Shown here: positions 33,490 to 41,968 of the stretch, piece after piece | Position numbering within the stretch: position 1 is the first letter of the stretch | How the letters are laid out: every line of letters begins with the position of its first letter | Source: Tranquillimonas rosea | GTDB taxonomy: Bacteria > Pseudomonadota > Alphaproteobacteria > Rhodobacterales > Rhodobacteraceae | Assembly: GCF_900111315.1 (NCBI RefSeq) | Contig: NZ_FOGU01000008.1 | Span: 62,001-126,000 of the forward strand | Direction: 5' to 3' | Length of the DNA stretch: 64,000 bases | Notes under the pieces: generated by a model | What the model was told of the DNA's origin: nothing | What the model saw: only the letters and a program-made list of their open reading frames with translations | The model's database searches: none | Position numbers and translations under genes: made by a program

Positions 33490-33972
33490 TCAGGCGACCT
33501 CGTAGGGGGTCTCGAACCAGTGCTCCTCGAGATTGTCGCCCGCGCCGATCCGGTCGACCACGGCGAAGAGCCCCGGCGCGTGCAGCGGCGTCAGGACCCC
33601 GTGCCACGTCCCGCGGTGAAGGTTGATCGCCTGGCCCGGCTCGGTGACATAGGCGCGCGGCGTTCCCGGCCGACCGCCCACATCGGGCGCGACGATCACC
33701 AGGAACGGAACCAGGCTCATCGGGATGAAGGCCTGGCTGCCCAGCGGGTGCCGCTCGACCATCTCCAGCCGGTAGGGCAGGGTGCGCGGCTCCGCCCGGA
33801 ACAGGCTGATCCCGGCGCGGCCGTCGCCGAAATCCAGCGCCGCGCGGTCGTGCCAGCGGCCGCAGAAGCCCTGGTTGATGATCTTGTCCGGGGCGCCCTC
33901 GGTCTCGATCACGTCGCCGAAGCCGGCAAAGGCGTCACGGTCGATCGGCGTTGCCGCGAGGGTCCGGGTCAC
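33490..33972 (-). CDS. allA: Ureidoglycolate lyase AllA
   Basis: 160 residues, normal for AllA. It shows the family blocks: AFAGFGDVIE near the start, GRAGISLFRAEPRTLPYRLEMVERHPLGSQAFIP, and the cupin-like metal segment GQAINLHRGTWHGVLTPL with two histidines. It converts ureidoglycolate to glyoxylate and urea at the end of allantoin breakdown. The start is a GTG whose bases overlap the puuE stop (GTGA), so it is translated from the puuE message. Confidence 0.92.
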   Translation of the reverse strand: MTRTLAATPIDRDAFAGFGDVIETEGAPDKIINQGFCGRWHDRAALDFGDGRAGISLFRAEPRTLPYRLEMVERHPLGSQAFIPMSLVPFLVIVAPDVGGRPGTPRAYVTEPGQAINLHRGTWHGVLTPLHAPGLFAVVDRIGAGDNLEEHWFETPYEVA

Positions 33973-35396
33973 GCCAGCTTTTCCCTCAGCCGCAGTTCTG
34001 CGATCCTCTCGACCTGGCGGCAGGCCTCGGCGATCTCGGTGTCGCGGTCGTTTTCGAGCCGCCGCTCGAAGGCCGCGAGGATGCCCGGCTTGTCGTGGTC
34101 GCGCACCGCGATGATGAAGGGGATGCCGAACCGCTCGGTATAGGCGGTGTTAAGCCGCTCGAACCGCGCCCGCTCGTCGTCGGTCAGCGCGTCGAGCCCG
34201 GCCGAGGCCTGCTCGGCGGCACTGTCGTCGGTCAGCCGCGCCGCGGCGGCGAGCTTGCCGGCGAGGTCGGGATGCGCGGTCAGCACGCCGATGCGTTCTT
34301 GCTCGGACGCCGAACGGAACACCCGCGCCAACGCGTTGTGAAGGCCCGTCGCCGTGTCGTGGGCGGGCCCGAGCTCGAGCGCATGGGCGCGCTCGGCGAT
34401 CCAGGGGGAGTGCTCGAAGACGCCGCCATAGGCCGCGACGAAGGCGTCGCGGTCCATCTCGCTGGGGCGCGGACCGTCGACGGCAGGCGGGTGCGTCTCG
34501 GCCCAGTGGCGGGCGATGTCGATCCGGCGGGCGAACCAGACACCGTCATGGGAAGCGGCGTGGTCGAGAAAGCGCTTCAGTCCCATGATCCGGCCCGGCC
34601 GCCCGGTCAGGCGGCAATGCAGGCCGATCGACAGCATCTTGGGCGTCCCGGCCTCGCCCTCGGCATAGAGCGCGTCGAAGCTGTCCTTGAGATAGGTCGC
34701 GAACTGCTCGCCCGAGTTGAAGCCCTGGGGGGTGGCGAACCGCATGTCGTTGGCGTCGAGCGTGTAGGGCACCATCAGCTGATCGCGCCCGCCCACCCGC
34801 AGCCAGTAGGGCAGGTCGTCGGCATAGCTGTCGGCGAGATACGCGAACCCGCCCTCGGCCGCCGCCATCGGGACCGTGTTCATCGAGGTCCGGCCCAGGT
34901 AGTAGCCGTGCGGCCGCTCGCCCGTCACCTCGGTGTGCAGGCGGATCGCCTCGTGCATCTGTGCCCGCTCCTCGGCTTCGGGCATGTCCTTGAACTCGAT
35001 CCACTTCAGGCCGTGGCTGGCGATCTCCCAGCCCGCATCCTGCATCGCGGCCACCTGCTCGGGGCCGCGCGCGAGCGCACTGGCGACGCCGTAGACGGTG
35101 ACCGGTATGCCGTAGCCGGCGAACAACCGGTGCAGGCGCCAGAAGCCCGCCCGCGTGCCGTATTCGTAGATCGATTCCATGTTCCAGTGCCGCTGGCCCG
35201 GCCAGGCGGCGGCGCCGACGATCTCGGAGAGGAAGGCCTCGGAGCCGGCATCGCCGTGCAGCAGGTTGTTCTCACCGCCCTCCTCGTAATTGATGACGAT
35301 CTGCACGGCGATCTTTGCGCCGCCCGGCCAGGCGGCGTCGGGCGGAGTGGCCCCGTAACCTTGCATGTCGCGGGGATAGCGCGGCGCGTCCGTCAT
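33969..35396 (-). CDS. puuE: Allantoinase PuuE fused to OHCU decarboxylase UraD
   Basis: 475 residues from ATG 35396. The frame runs further upstream through non-coding-looking sequence. Residues 1 to about 310 are the polysaccharide-deacetylase-like allantoinase PuuE (YPRDMQGYGATPPDAAWPGGAKIAVQ start, NYEEGGEN, GWEIASHGLKWIEF), a metal-independent allantoinase class. Residues about 318-475 are a 2-oxo-4-hydroxy-4-carboxy-5-ureidoimidazoline decarboxylase with the HPDLAGK, SAAEQASAGLD-L and FGIPFIIAVRDH blocks. One chain therefore makes S-allantoin from OHCU and then opens it to allantoate. It overlaps allA by 4 bases, and is divergent from uraH and puuD across a hairpin-rich 336-base gap. 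Confidence 0.93.
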   Translation of the reverse strand: MTDAPRYPRDMQGYGATPPDAAWPGGAKIAVQIVINYEEGGENNLLHGDAGSEAFLSEIVGAAAWPGQRHWNMESIYEYGTRAGFWRLHRLFAGYGIPVTVYGVASALARGPEQVAAMQDAGWEIASHGLKWIEFKDMPEAEERAQMHEAIRLHTEVTGERPHGYYLGRTSMNTVPMAAAEGGFAYLADSYADDLPYWLRVGGRDQLMVPYTLDANDMRFATPQGFNSGEQFATYLKDSFDALYAEGEAGTPKMLSIGLHCRLTGRPGRIMGLKRFLDHAASHDGVWFARRIDIARHWAETHPPAVDGPRPSEMDRDAFVAAYGGVFEHSPWIAERAHALELGPAHDTATGLHNALARVFRSASEQERIGVLTAHPDLAGKLAAAARLTDDSAAEQASAGLDALTDDERARFERLNTAYTERFGIPFIIAVRDHDKPGILAAFERRLENDRDTEIAEACRQVERIAELRLREKLA

Positions 35397-35479
35397 CTGG
35401 GTCTCCTGTGCGGTTGCGGGGAGAGTTAGACCCAAGCGGGGCCGGCGGGCAAGCCGCCGCCGGGGGGGGGCTGGGCGGA

Positions 35480-35556
35480 GCGCCTGCGGCGCGTGCGATG
35501 TCTGCGCCGCCTTTGGCGGCGCGGTCGGGGGCTCTGCCCCCGTCGCCTGCGGCGAC
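35480..35556. repeat. Run of four perfect triloop hairpins
   Basis: Four adjacent inverted repeats, each with a 3-base loop: GCGCC-tgc-GGCGC (35480-35492), GCGCCGCC-ttt-GGCGGCGC (35504-35522), GGGGGC-tct-GCCCCC (35527-35541) and GTCGCC-tgc-GGCGAC (35542-35556). The last two abut without a gap. They precede the ATATTTGGG motif at 35563. Such composite elements recur between genes in Rhodobacteraceae. No T-run follows. Confidence 0.75.
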
Positions 35557-35562
35557 TCCCCC

Positions 35563-35587
35563 GGGATATTTGGGAGAACCGAAGAGG
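35563..35587 (+). repeat. Dispersed intergenic motif, copy 1
   Basis: GGGATATTTGGGA followed after five bases by GAAGAGG. A close copy lies at 62335-62358, same orientation, also between genes. It is an AT-containing block at the end of a hairpin array. Confidence 0.7.
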
Positions 35588-35732
35588 TGGGAGGTGCTTG
35601 GGATTTGGGCGCTTGTGGCGGTGAATTGGGCGTGTGGGGCGCGGGCACGCGGCGTTCGCGGCGGGGGGAGGTTGCGCAGACCGGGCGGGGCGGTGCACAC
35701 AATGCGGGCACGATGACCGCAGGGAGGGCGCC

Positions 35733-36086
35733 TTGCCCGGATTTCTCACCACACATGTTCTCGACACCTCGCGCGGCGCACCCGCCGCGGGCCTGGCCCT
35801 CGAGCTGTTCCGCCTGGAGGGCGGGACGCGCGCGCGGATCGCGACCGCGGTGACCAATGCCGACGGCCGGACCGACGGGCCGATCCTGCCCGAGGCGGAG
35901 TTCGCCACCGGGACCTACGAGCTGGTGTTTCATGCCGGCGACTGGCTGCGCGCCGCGGGCCTCGCGGGGGCTGAACCGCTGTTCCTCGACATCGTGCCGA
36001 TCCGGTTCGGCATGGCGGAGGCGGATCACTATCACGTGCCGCTGCTGCTGTCGCCCTTCGGCTATTCGACCTACCGGGGCAGCTGA
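35733..36086 (+). CDS. uraH: 5-Hydroxyisourate hydrolase UraH (transthyretin-like)
   Basis: 117 residues from a TTG at 35733 preceded by AGGGAGGG. This gives the exact usual family length and the correct N-terminal strand [17 protein letters not shown]. There is no ATG in a suitable place. The family signature is present at the end: [19 protein letters not shown], where His and the C-terminal YRGS form the active site with the first His (TTHVLD) and the Arg in the central strand. It hydrolyses 5-hydroxyisourate from urate oxidation to OHCU. The stop is one base before the puuD ATG. Confidence 0.92.
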   Translation: MPGFLTTHVLDTSRGAPAAGLALELFRLEGGTRARIATAVTNADGRTDGPILPEAEFATGTYELVFHAGDWLRAAGLAGAEPLFLDIVPIRFGMAEADHYHVPLLLSPFGYSTYRGS

Positions 36087-36087
36087 G

Positions 36088-37302
36088 ATGCACGACGCCG
36101 CAATCCTGTGGGAGTGGATCGGTTTCGCCGTCCGCTGGACCCATGTCATCACCGCGATCGCCTGGATCGGATCGTCGTTCTACTTCATCGCCCTGGATCT
36201 CGGCCTGAACCGGTCGGTTCCCGGGCCGGCGGACGGCGAGGAATGGCAGGTCCACGGCGGCGGCTTCTACCACATCCAGAAGTACCTCGTCGCGCCAGAG
36301 CGGCTGCCCGAGCACCTGACCTGGTTCAAGTGGGAGAGCTACGCGACCTGGCTGTCCGGGGCGGCGCTTCTGATGGTGGTCTACTGGGTCGGGGCGGAAT
36401 TGTACCTGATCGACCCGTCGAAGGCGGACCTGGCCGTGTGGCAGGGGGTGGCGATCTCGGCCGCGTCCCTGGCCGTGGGGTGGCTGGTCTACGACCGGCT
36501 CTGCAAGTCGCCCCTGGGAGACCGGCCGACGGCGCTGATGGTGCTGCTGTTCGGCGTGCTCGTGGCGATGTCCTGGGGCTATCACCAGGTCTTCACCGGG
36601 CGGGCGGCGATGCTGCATCTCGGCGCCTTCACCGCCACGATCATGACGGCGAACGTGTTCCTGATCATCATCCCGAACCAGAAGGTCGTGGTGGCCGACC
36701 TGAAGGCCGGGCGCACGCCCGATCCGAAATACGGCAAGATCGCCAAGCTGCGCTCGACGCACAACAACTACCTCACCCTGCCGGTGCTGTTCCTGATGCT
36801 GTCGAACCATTACCCGCTGGCCTTCGCGACGCCGAACGCATGGATCATCGGGGCGCTGGTGTTCCTGATGGGGGTGACGATCCGGCATTATTTCAACAGC
36901 CTGCACGCCCGCACCGGCAATCCGACCTGGACCTGGGCGGTGACCGCGCTGTTGTTCATCGTGATCGCGTGGCTGTCCACCGCGCCGCCGCCGGGTGAGG
37001 CGCAGGCGGCGCCCGAGGGCGCCTACGAGAGCCGTTTCGCCGAGGCCGAGGGGTTCGACATGGCGGCGCAGGTGGTGCGCGGGCGCTGTTCGATGTGCCA
37101 CGCGGCCGAGCCGAACTGGCCGGGCGTGCGCTGGGCGCCGAAAGGTGTCATGCTGGAGACCGACGCGCAGATCGCGCGGCACGCACGGGCAATTTACCTG
37201 CAGGCCGGGGTCAGCCATGCCATGCCGCCGGCGAATCTGACATACATCGCCGAGGACGAACGCGCGGCCCTGGTCGACTGGTACCGGGCCGCTTCACGCT
37301 GA
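36088..37302 (+). CDS. puuD: Urate hydroxylase PuuD, membrane protein with C-terminal cytochrome c
   Basis: 404 residues from ATG 36088, one base after the uraH stop. An upstream extension in frame would run through uraH. About eight membrane helices begin with WEWIGFAVRWTHVITAIAWIGSSFYF, then GGGFYHIQKY, RSTHNNYLTLPVLFLMLSNHYP, and a final helix near residue 300. After about 320 a periplasmic cytochrome c domain follows with haem motif CSMCH and an axial methionine in SHAMPPAN. PuuD replaces soluble urate oxidase in many proteobacteria and passes electrons to the respiratory chain, oxidising urate to 5-hydroxyisourate, the UraH substrate. Confidence 0.94.
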   Translation: MHDAAILWEWIGFAVRWTHVITAIAWIGSSFYFIALDLGLNRSVPGPADGEEWQVHGGGFYHIQKYLVAPERLPEHLTWFKWESYATWLSGAALLMVVYWVGAELYLIDPSKADLAVWQGVAISAASLAVGWLVYDRLCKSPLGDRPTALMVLLFGVLVAMSWGYHQVFTGRAAMLHLGAFTATIMTANVFLIIIPNQKVVVADLKAGRTPDPKYGKIAKLRSTHNNYLTLPVLFLMLSNHYPLAFATPNAWIIGALVFLMGVTIRHYFNSLHARTGNPTWTWAVTALLFIVIAWLSTAPPPGEAQAAPEGAYESRFAEAEGFDMAAQVVRGRCSMCHAAEPNWPGVRWAPKGVMLETDAQIARHARAIYLQAGVSHAMPPANLTYIAEDERAALVDWYRAASR

Positions 37303-37324
37303 TTGCTGCGGAGCGCATCGCGAG

Positions 37325-37969
37325 ATGACGATCGCCGAAGACCTGCCGCCGGGCGAGACGGGCGAGCTCATCGCCTGTCCGCAGTGCGACGCGTTGTACC
37401 ACGCCGAGATGCCGGCCGCGGGCGAGCGCGCGGTGTGCCATCGCTGCCACACGGTGCTGATCTCGCCCAGGCGCGGCGCCTATGCCCGCGTGATCGCCAT
37501 GGCGGTGGCGGTGGTGATCCTGATGGTCGGGGCGACGTTCTTTCCGTTCCTGCAGATCCGGGTGGCGGGATTGACCAATGCCAGCTCGGTCTTCGATGCC
37601 GCGCTGGCCTTCGTCGACGGGCCGATGGTGGCGCTGTCGGCGGCGGTGGCGGCGCTGATCGTGCTGATCCCCGTGGCCCGCGCGGTGATGGTGATCTACG
37701 TGCTGGGCCCGCTCGCGCTGGACCGCCGGCCATTCCCGCGGGCGGTGGACGTGTTCCGCTGGTCCGAGGAGCTGCGGCCCTGGTCGATGGCGGAAATCTT
37801 CGTCATCGGGGTTGCGGTCGCCCTGGTAAAGGTGTCCGATCTGGCGCGTGTCGAGTACGGGCCGGCCTTCTGGATGTTCGCGGCGCTGGTGCTGGTGACC
37901 GTCTTCCAGGACGGCTTCATGTGTAGGTGGACGATATGGAAAGCGCTGGAGCGCAAGACGGAGTCATGA
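37325..37969 (+). CDS. pqiA: PqiA-domain inner-membrane protein, first half-type
   Basis: 214 residues. A Cys4 zinc-ribbon-like motif (CPQCDALYH, then CHRCH) at the N-terminus is followed by four membrane helices in the PqiA pattern. E. coli PqiA (417 residues) carries two such units in one chain. Here the units are separate genes, this one and the next. It works with the PqiB MCE protein and PqiC lipoprotein in envelope lipid transport between the two membranes. It lies 22 bases after puuD on the same strand but is probably an independent operon. Its stop overlaps the start of the second pqiA (ATGA). Confidence 0.88.
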   Translation: MTIAEDLPPGETGELIACPQCDALYHAEMPAAGERAVCHRCHTVLISPRRGAYARVIAMAVAVVILMVGATFFPFLQIRVAGLTNASSVFDAALAFVDGPMVALSAAVAALIVLIPVARAVMVIYVLGPLALDRRPFPRAVDVFRWSEELRPWSMAEIFVIGVAVALVKVSDLARVEYGPAFWMFAALVLVTVFQDGFMCRWTIWKALERKTES

Positions 37970-38571
37970 CCGCCCGCGAGGCGGGGCTGATCGCCTGTAC
38001 ACGCTGCACCCGCGTCTGGCCCGAGGGGCAGGCGCGCTGTGCGCGTTGCGGCACGCCGCTGGTGTCGCGCGATCCGCGCAGCCTGCAGCGGGTCTGGGCG
38101 TGGCTGGCCGTCGGCGTGATCTGCTACATTCCGGCCAACCTCTACCCGATGCTCAAGACGCGGACGCTGTTCCAGAGCTCGGACGACACGATCATCGAGG
38201 GCGCGATCGAGCTGGCCAGTCACGGTGCCGTGGGCATCGCCCTGGTCATCCTCATCGCAAGCGTCCTGATCCCGATCGGCAAGTTCCTGGCGATCGGCTT
38301 CCTGGCGGTCAGCCTGGGCTCCGACAGCCGGATGTCGCCCGGCGCGCGGCACAAGCTGTATGAACTGGTCGAGTTCATCGGCCGCTGGTCGATGATCGAC
38401 GTGTTCGTCGTGGCGATCCTGTCGTCGCTGGTGCAGCTCAGCGTGGTGGCCAACATCAATCCCGGCCCGGCGGCGATCACCTTCGCCATGTCGGTGATCT
38501 TCACCATGCTCGCGGCGCAGAGCTTCGATCCCCGCATGATCTGGGACGCCGAAAAGAGATCGGCCCTGTGA
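37966..38571 (+). CDS. pqiA: PqiA-domain inner-membrane protein, second half-type
   Basis: 201 residues from ATG 37966, which overlaps the previous stop (ATGA). GTG 37927 and ATG 37936 in frame would extend it by 13 or 10 residues. Cys4 motif CTRCTRVWPEGQARCARCG, then helices with WAWLAVGVICYIPANLYPML and GRWSMIDVFVVAILSSLVQL, both highly typical of the second PqiA domain. It ends FDPRMIWDA, also family-typical. It overlaps pqiB by 4 bases (GTGA). Confidence 0.9.
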   Translation: MTAREAGLIACTRCTRVWPEGQARCARCGTPLVSRDPRSLQRVWAWLAVGVICYIPANLYPMLKTRTLFQSSDDTIIEGAIELASHGAVGIALVILIASVLIPIGKFLAIGFLAVSLGSDSRMSPGARHKLYELVEFIGRWSMIDVFVVAILSSLVQLSVVANINPGPAAITFAMSVIFTMLAAQSFDPRMIWDAEKRSAL

Positions 38572-41402
38572 GCCAAGTTCAGCGCCCCGAGATCAAGCCC
38601 GCCCGTCGAAGCCTGCGCGAACGCGCGTCGATCGTCTGGATCGTGCCGCTGGCCGCGCTGCTGATCTCTCTCGGCGTGGTCTGGCAGCAATACCAGGACC
38701 GCGGTCCGCTGATCGAGATCGCCTTCCAGGACGCCAGCGGCATCTCGGCCGACGAGACCGAGCTGCGCTATCGCGACGTGACCGTGGGGCTGGTCGAGAC
38801 GGTGAGCTTCTCGGAGGGGCTCGGTTCGGTGGTGGTCGAGGTGCGGCTCGACAAGGAGGTCGCGCCCTATGTCGACGAGGCGGCGCAGTTCTGGGTGGTG
38901 GAGCCCGAGGTCTCGGCCCGCGGCGTGCGCGGCCTGAACACCGTGCTGTCGGGCAACTACATCGAGGGCAACTGGGACACCGAGATCGGGACCGAGGCCG
39001 ACAGCTTCGACGGGCTGCCCAGCCGGCCGGTGGCGCTGGCCAGCCAGGACGGCCTGCGGATCACCCTGCGCGCGGCGGATGTCGAGGGGCTGTCCGAGGA
39101 CACGCCGATCCTCTACCGCGGGATCGAGGTCGGCAGCATCGCCAACCTGCGGCTGTCGGATGACGGCGTGTCGGTCATCGCCGACGGGTTCATCCGCGCG
39201 CCCGAGGACCGGCTGGTGACCTCGGCGACGCGGTTCTGGGACACGTCGGGCTTCTCGTTCTCGTTCGGGGCCCAGGGGGCGCAGCTCAACGTGTCCTCCA
39301 TCGCCTCGCTGCTGGGCGGCGGCGTCAGCTTCGATACCGTCGTCTCGGGCGGGCAGGAGGTGCAGGACGGCGCCATCTACGAGCTTTATCCCGGCGAGGA
39401 GGCCGCGCGGTCCAGCGCGTTCTCGGCCAGCGACATCGGTCCGACGGTGAACGTCGCCGCGGTCTTCGACGAGGCCGTCAGCGGGTTGTCGGCCGGAGCG
39501 CCGGTGGAGTACCGCGGCATCCGTGTGGGCGAGGTGGCCGCGATCACCGGCATCGTCGACCAGGAACGCTTCGGGGACGAGCGCACGCGCCTGCTGGCAA
39601 CGCTGGCGCTGCGGCCGGGCAAGCTGGGCCTGGGCGACGACGCCGACCCCGAGGAGGTCGTCGATTTCATCGGCGACACGGTCGAGCGGGGCATGCGGGC
39701 GCAGCTCCAGAACAATTCGCTGCTGTCGAACGAGCTGAAGGTCGTGCTGGTGACGATCCCCGACGCGCCGCGGGAATCGCTGGACGAGGGGCCGAACGGC
39801 AACCCGATCGTGCCGACGCTCCCGTCGGACCTGTCCGACATCACCGATACCGCCGAGGGCGTGTTCCAGCGCATCAACGACCTGCCGGTCGAGGAACTGC
39901 TCGCCTCGGCCATCGGCGTGCTCGACAGCGTGAACCGGATCCTCAACGACGAGGACCTGACGCGCACCCCGGCCGAGGTCGTGGGCCTGATCTCGGACGT
40001 GCGCGGCATCGTCGGCTCGGACGAGGTACAGCAATTGCCCGACGACGCGGCGCAGCTGATGGGCTCTCTCCGCCTCGCCGCCGAGGACATCGAGTCGCTG
40101 CTCGAGACGGCCGAGGCCGCCGGCGCCGCCGAGGCGCTGGTCTCGGCGCTGAACTCGGCCGAGGAGGCCGCCGACGCCGTGACCGTCGCGGTCGAGGACC
40201 TGCCGTCCGCCATCGAAGAGATCGAACAGGTCGCCGCGGACGCGGATGCGCTGCTGCTGTCGGTGCAGGAACTGCCGCTCGACCAGGTGGTCGCCCGCGC
40301 GCAGGGTATCCTGACCGAGACCGAGACGTTGTTGCAGAGCGAGGGCGTGCAGGCGCTGCCGGGGCAGGTGAACGCCGCCGTGGCCGAGGCCGAAGGGCTG
40401 CTGGCCGACGTGCGCAGCTCGGGCGTGCTGCAGACGGCGAACGAGACGATGGTGTCGGTGCAGACGGCGGTGAACGACCTGTCCGCCGCGATCGATCCGG
40501 TCGTCGCCTCTGCCGAAGAGACGCTGAACAGCATCGACACCGCCGTGGACGACGTGCAGCCGGTGCTCGAGGAATTCGCCGCGGTCGCCCGCAGCGCCGA
40601 CCAGCTGGTGCAGAATGCCAACGAGGTGCCGCTGGACACGCTGGCCGCCCGTGCCGACGCGTTGCTCGCGACGGTGGAGCGTCTGCTGGCCTCGGACGGG
40701 GTGCAGGCGTTGCCCGACCGGCTGAACGGCGCGATCTCCGAGGCGTCGGCGGTGCTGGCGCAGATCCGTGAGGGCGGCGTGATCGAGAACGCCAACCAGA
40801 CGATCCTGGCCGCCGAGGGCGCCGTGCGCGACGTCTCCGAGGCGCTGATGCCGGTGCTCGACTCGGCCCGCTCGGCCGCCGCCAGCGTCGACCGTGCCGC
40901 GCAGGGGGTGCCCGACATCGTGGACCAGGCCGACGCCATCGCCGCCGATCTGCGCGCGCTGACCGCCCGGGCCAACGAACTGCCGCTGGAACAGCTCGTG
41001 ACCGAGGCGACCTCCCTCGTGGAACAGGCCCGCACCCTTGTCGCGCAGGACGAGACGCAGGCGTTGCCCGGCACGCTGAACGCCGCGCTGTCCGAGGCCG
41101 AGGGCGTGCTGTCCGACCTGCGCGAGGGCGGGGTGGTCGAGAACACCAACGCCACGCTCGCCTCGGCCGAACGCGCCGCCGATGCCATCGCACAGGCCAG
41201 CAACGAGCTGCCCGCGCTGGTGACCCGGATGAATACGCTCCTGTCGCAGGCCGAGACGACGCTCTCGGGCTACAACGCCGAGGGGCGACTGGGGTCCGAG
41301 GCGCAGGCCACCCTGCGCGACATCCGCGAGGCGGCGCAGGCCGTGGACTCGCTGGCCCGCACGATCGAGCGCAAGCCGAACTCACTGCTTCTGGGACGCT
41401 GA
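38568..41402 (+). CDS. pqiB: PqiB-like MCE protein with long repetitive helical C-terminus
   Basis: 944 residues, against about 550 for E. coli PqiB. The start is a GTG overlapping the pqiA stop. A membrane helix at about 20-42 (IVWIVPLAALLISLGVVW) anchors it. Three MCE domains follow (about 45-135, 158-265, 283-400), each with the L-YRG--VG--- element (ETELRYRDVTVG, TPILYRGIEVG, APVEYRGIRVG). From about 440 to the end is a helical region containing three tandem 118-residue repeats and a diverged fourth. It should form a stacked MCE ring and a long coiled-coil tunnel or needle reaching across the periplasm. The extra repeats imply a longer reach or a wider barrel than E. coli PqiB. Confidence 0.9.
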   Translation: MSQVQRPEIKPARRSLRERASIVWIVPLAALLISLGVVWQQYQDRGPLIEIAFQDASGISADETELRYRDVTVGLVETVSFSEGLGSVVVEVRLDKEVAPYVDEAAQFWVVEPEVSARGVRGLNTVLSGNYIEGNWDTEIGTEADSFDGLPSRPVALASQDGLRITLRAADVEGLSEDTPILYRGIEVGSIANLRLSDDGVSVIADGFIRAPEDRLVTSATRFWDTSGFSFSFGAQGAQLNVSSIASLLGGGVSFDTVVSGGQEVQDGAIYELYPGEEAARSSAFSASDIGPTVNVAAVFDEAVSGLSAGAPVEYRGIRVGEVAAITGIVDQERFGDERTRLLATLALRPGKLGLGDDADPEEVVDFIGDTVERGMRAQLQNNSLLSNELKVVLVTIPDAPRESLDEGPNGNPIVPTLPSDLSDITDTAEGVFQRINDLPVEELLASAIGVLDSVNRILNDEDLTRTPAEVVGLISDVRGIVGSDEVQQLPDDAAQLMGSLRLAAEDIESLLETAEAAGAAEALVSALNSAEEAADAVTVAVEDLPSAIEEIEQVAADADALLLSVQELPLDQVVARAQGILTETETLLQSEGVQALPGQVNAAVAEAEGLLADVRSSGVLQTANETMVSVQTAVNDLSAAIDPVVASAEETLNSIDTAVDDVQPVLEEFAAVARSADQLVQNANEVPLDTLAARADALLATVERLLASDGVQALPDRLNGAISEASAVLAQIREGGVIENANQTILAAEGAVRDVSEALMPVLDSARSAAASVDRAAQGVPDIVDQADAIAADLRALTARANELPLEQLVTEATSLVEQARTLVAQDETQALPGTLNAALSEAEGVLSDLREGGVVENTNATLASAERAADAIAQASNELPALVTRMNTLLSQAETTLSGYNAEGRLGSEAQATLRDIREAAQAVDSLARTIERKPNSLLLGR
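39879..41330 (+). repeat. Intragenic tandem repeats in pqiB (118-residue units)
   Basis: Three units of exactly 354 bases begin at 40269, 40623 and 40977. Each starts with an ELPL/EVPL element, runs through a heptad-like helix, contains the GVQALP / ETQALP element and a RxGGV-xNxN stretch. A diverged fourth unit begins at 39879 (DLPVEELL, then EVQQLP), 390 bases before the first exact unit, so it carries about 12 extra residues. The units differ at many positions, so they are old duplications and not a recent slippage. Confidence 0.85.
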
Positions 41403-41403
41403 C

Positions 41404-41961
41404 ATGAAATACCTGATCCTCGCCCTCGCAGCCGTGGCTCCCGCCGCCTGCACCGACAGCACGCTGCGCTACGACGTGCCCGCCCCCGCGCCGATGGAGC
41501 GGCAGGCGGTCAATGTCCGCTCGGTCGAGGTGCGCGAGGTCAGCCTGCCGCTCTATGCCGGGCTCGAGGCGATCACCGTGGCGGACGAGACCGGCGCGCT
41601 GGTCAGCAACCCCGACGTGCTCTGGGCCGACGATCCGGTGCGGACCTTCACGCAAGGGCTCGCCAGCGCGCTCGACCAGCAGACGACGGCCACCGTCGCG
41701 GCCGAGCCCTGGCCGCTGTCCGAGGATCCCGACCTGCGGCTCGACGTGCGCGTCGCCTCGGCGCTGGCGGGGGCCGACGGCCAGTACCGCCTGGCCGGGC
41801 AGTACTTCGCCGCCGCGCCGTTCGGCGACGGGGCGCCCGACCGCTCGGGGCGGTTCGACATCTCGGTGCCGTTCACGCCGGGCGACACCGGCTCGATCGC
41901 CCGCGCTCAGGGGCAGGCGATCGAAGAACTGGCGCGCACCGTCGCGCGGCAGTCGTTCTAG
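41404..41961 (+). CDS. pqiC: PqiC-like outer-membrane lipoprotein
   Basis: 185 residues. Lipoprotein signal with a cysteine near residue 16 (APAAC) for lipid attachment. The mature domain matches the PqiC/YmbA (ABC-type transport auxiliary) family, with VNVRSVEVREVSLPLYA, then WADDPVRTFTQGLASALDQQ and a terminal helix AQGQAIEELARTVAR. It should sit in the outer membrane as the acceptor end of the PqiABC lipid conduit. It begins one base after the pqiB stop. It is convergent with dtd, with 7 bases between the genes. Confidence 0.88.
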   Translation: MKYLILALAAVAPAACTDSTLRYDVPAPAPMERQAVNVRSVEVREVSLPLYAGLEAITVADETGALVSNPDVLWADDPVRTFTQGLASALDQQTTATVAAEPWPLSEDPDLRLDVRVASALAGADGQYRLAGQYFAAAPFGDGAPDRSGRFDISVPFTPGDTGSIARAQGQAIEELARTVARQSF

Positions 41962-41968
41962 CGCCCGC

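Larger units (their letters stand above)
35397..35732. other. 336-base intergenic region between puuE and uraH
   Basis: No gene is supported here. Frames that cross it on both strands lack any family similarity and have skewed Pro/Arg composition. The puuE-proximal part (35430-35475) has long G runs. The middle holds four consecutive perfect hairpins and a GGGATATTTGGG-type motif (listed separately). The last about 140 bases, before uraH, are G-rich and unremarkable. Promoters for the two divergent purine operons must lie here, but I cannot pick convincing -35/-10 pairs. Confidence 0.6.
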
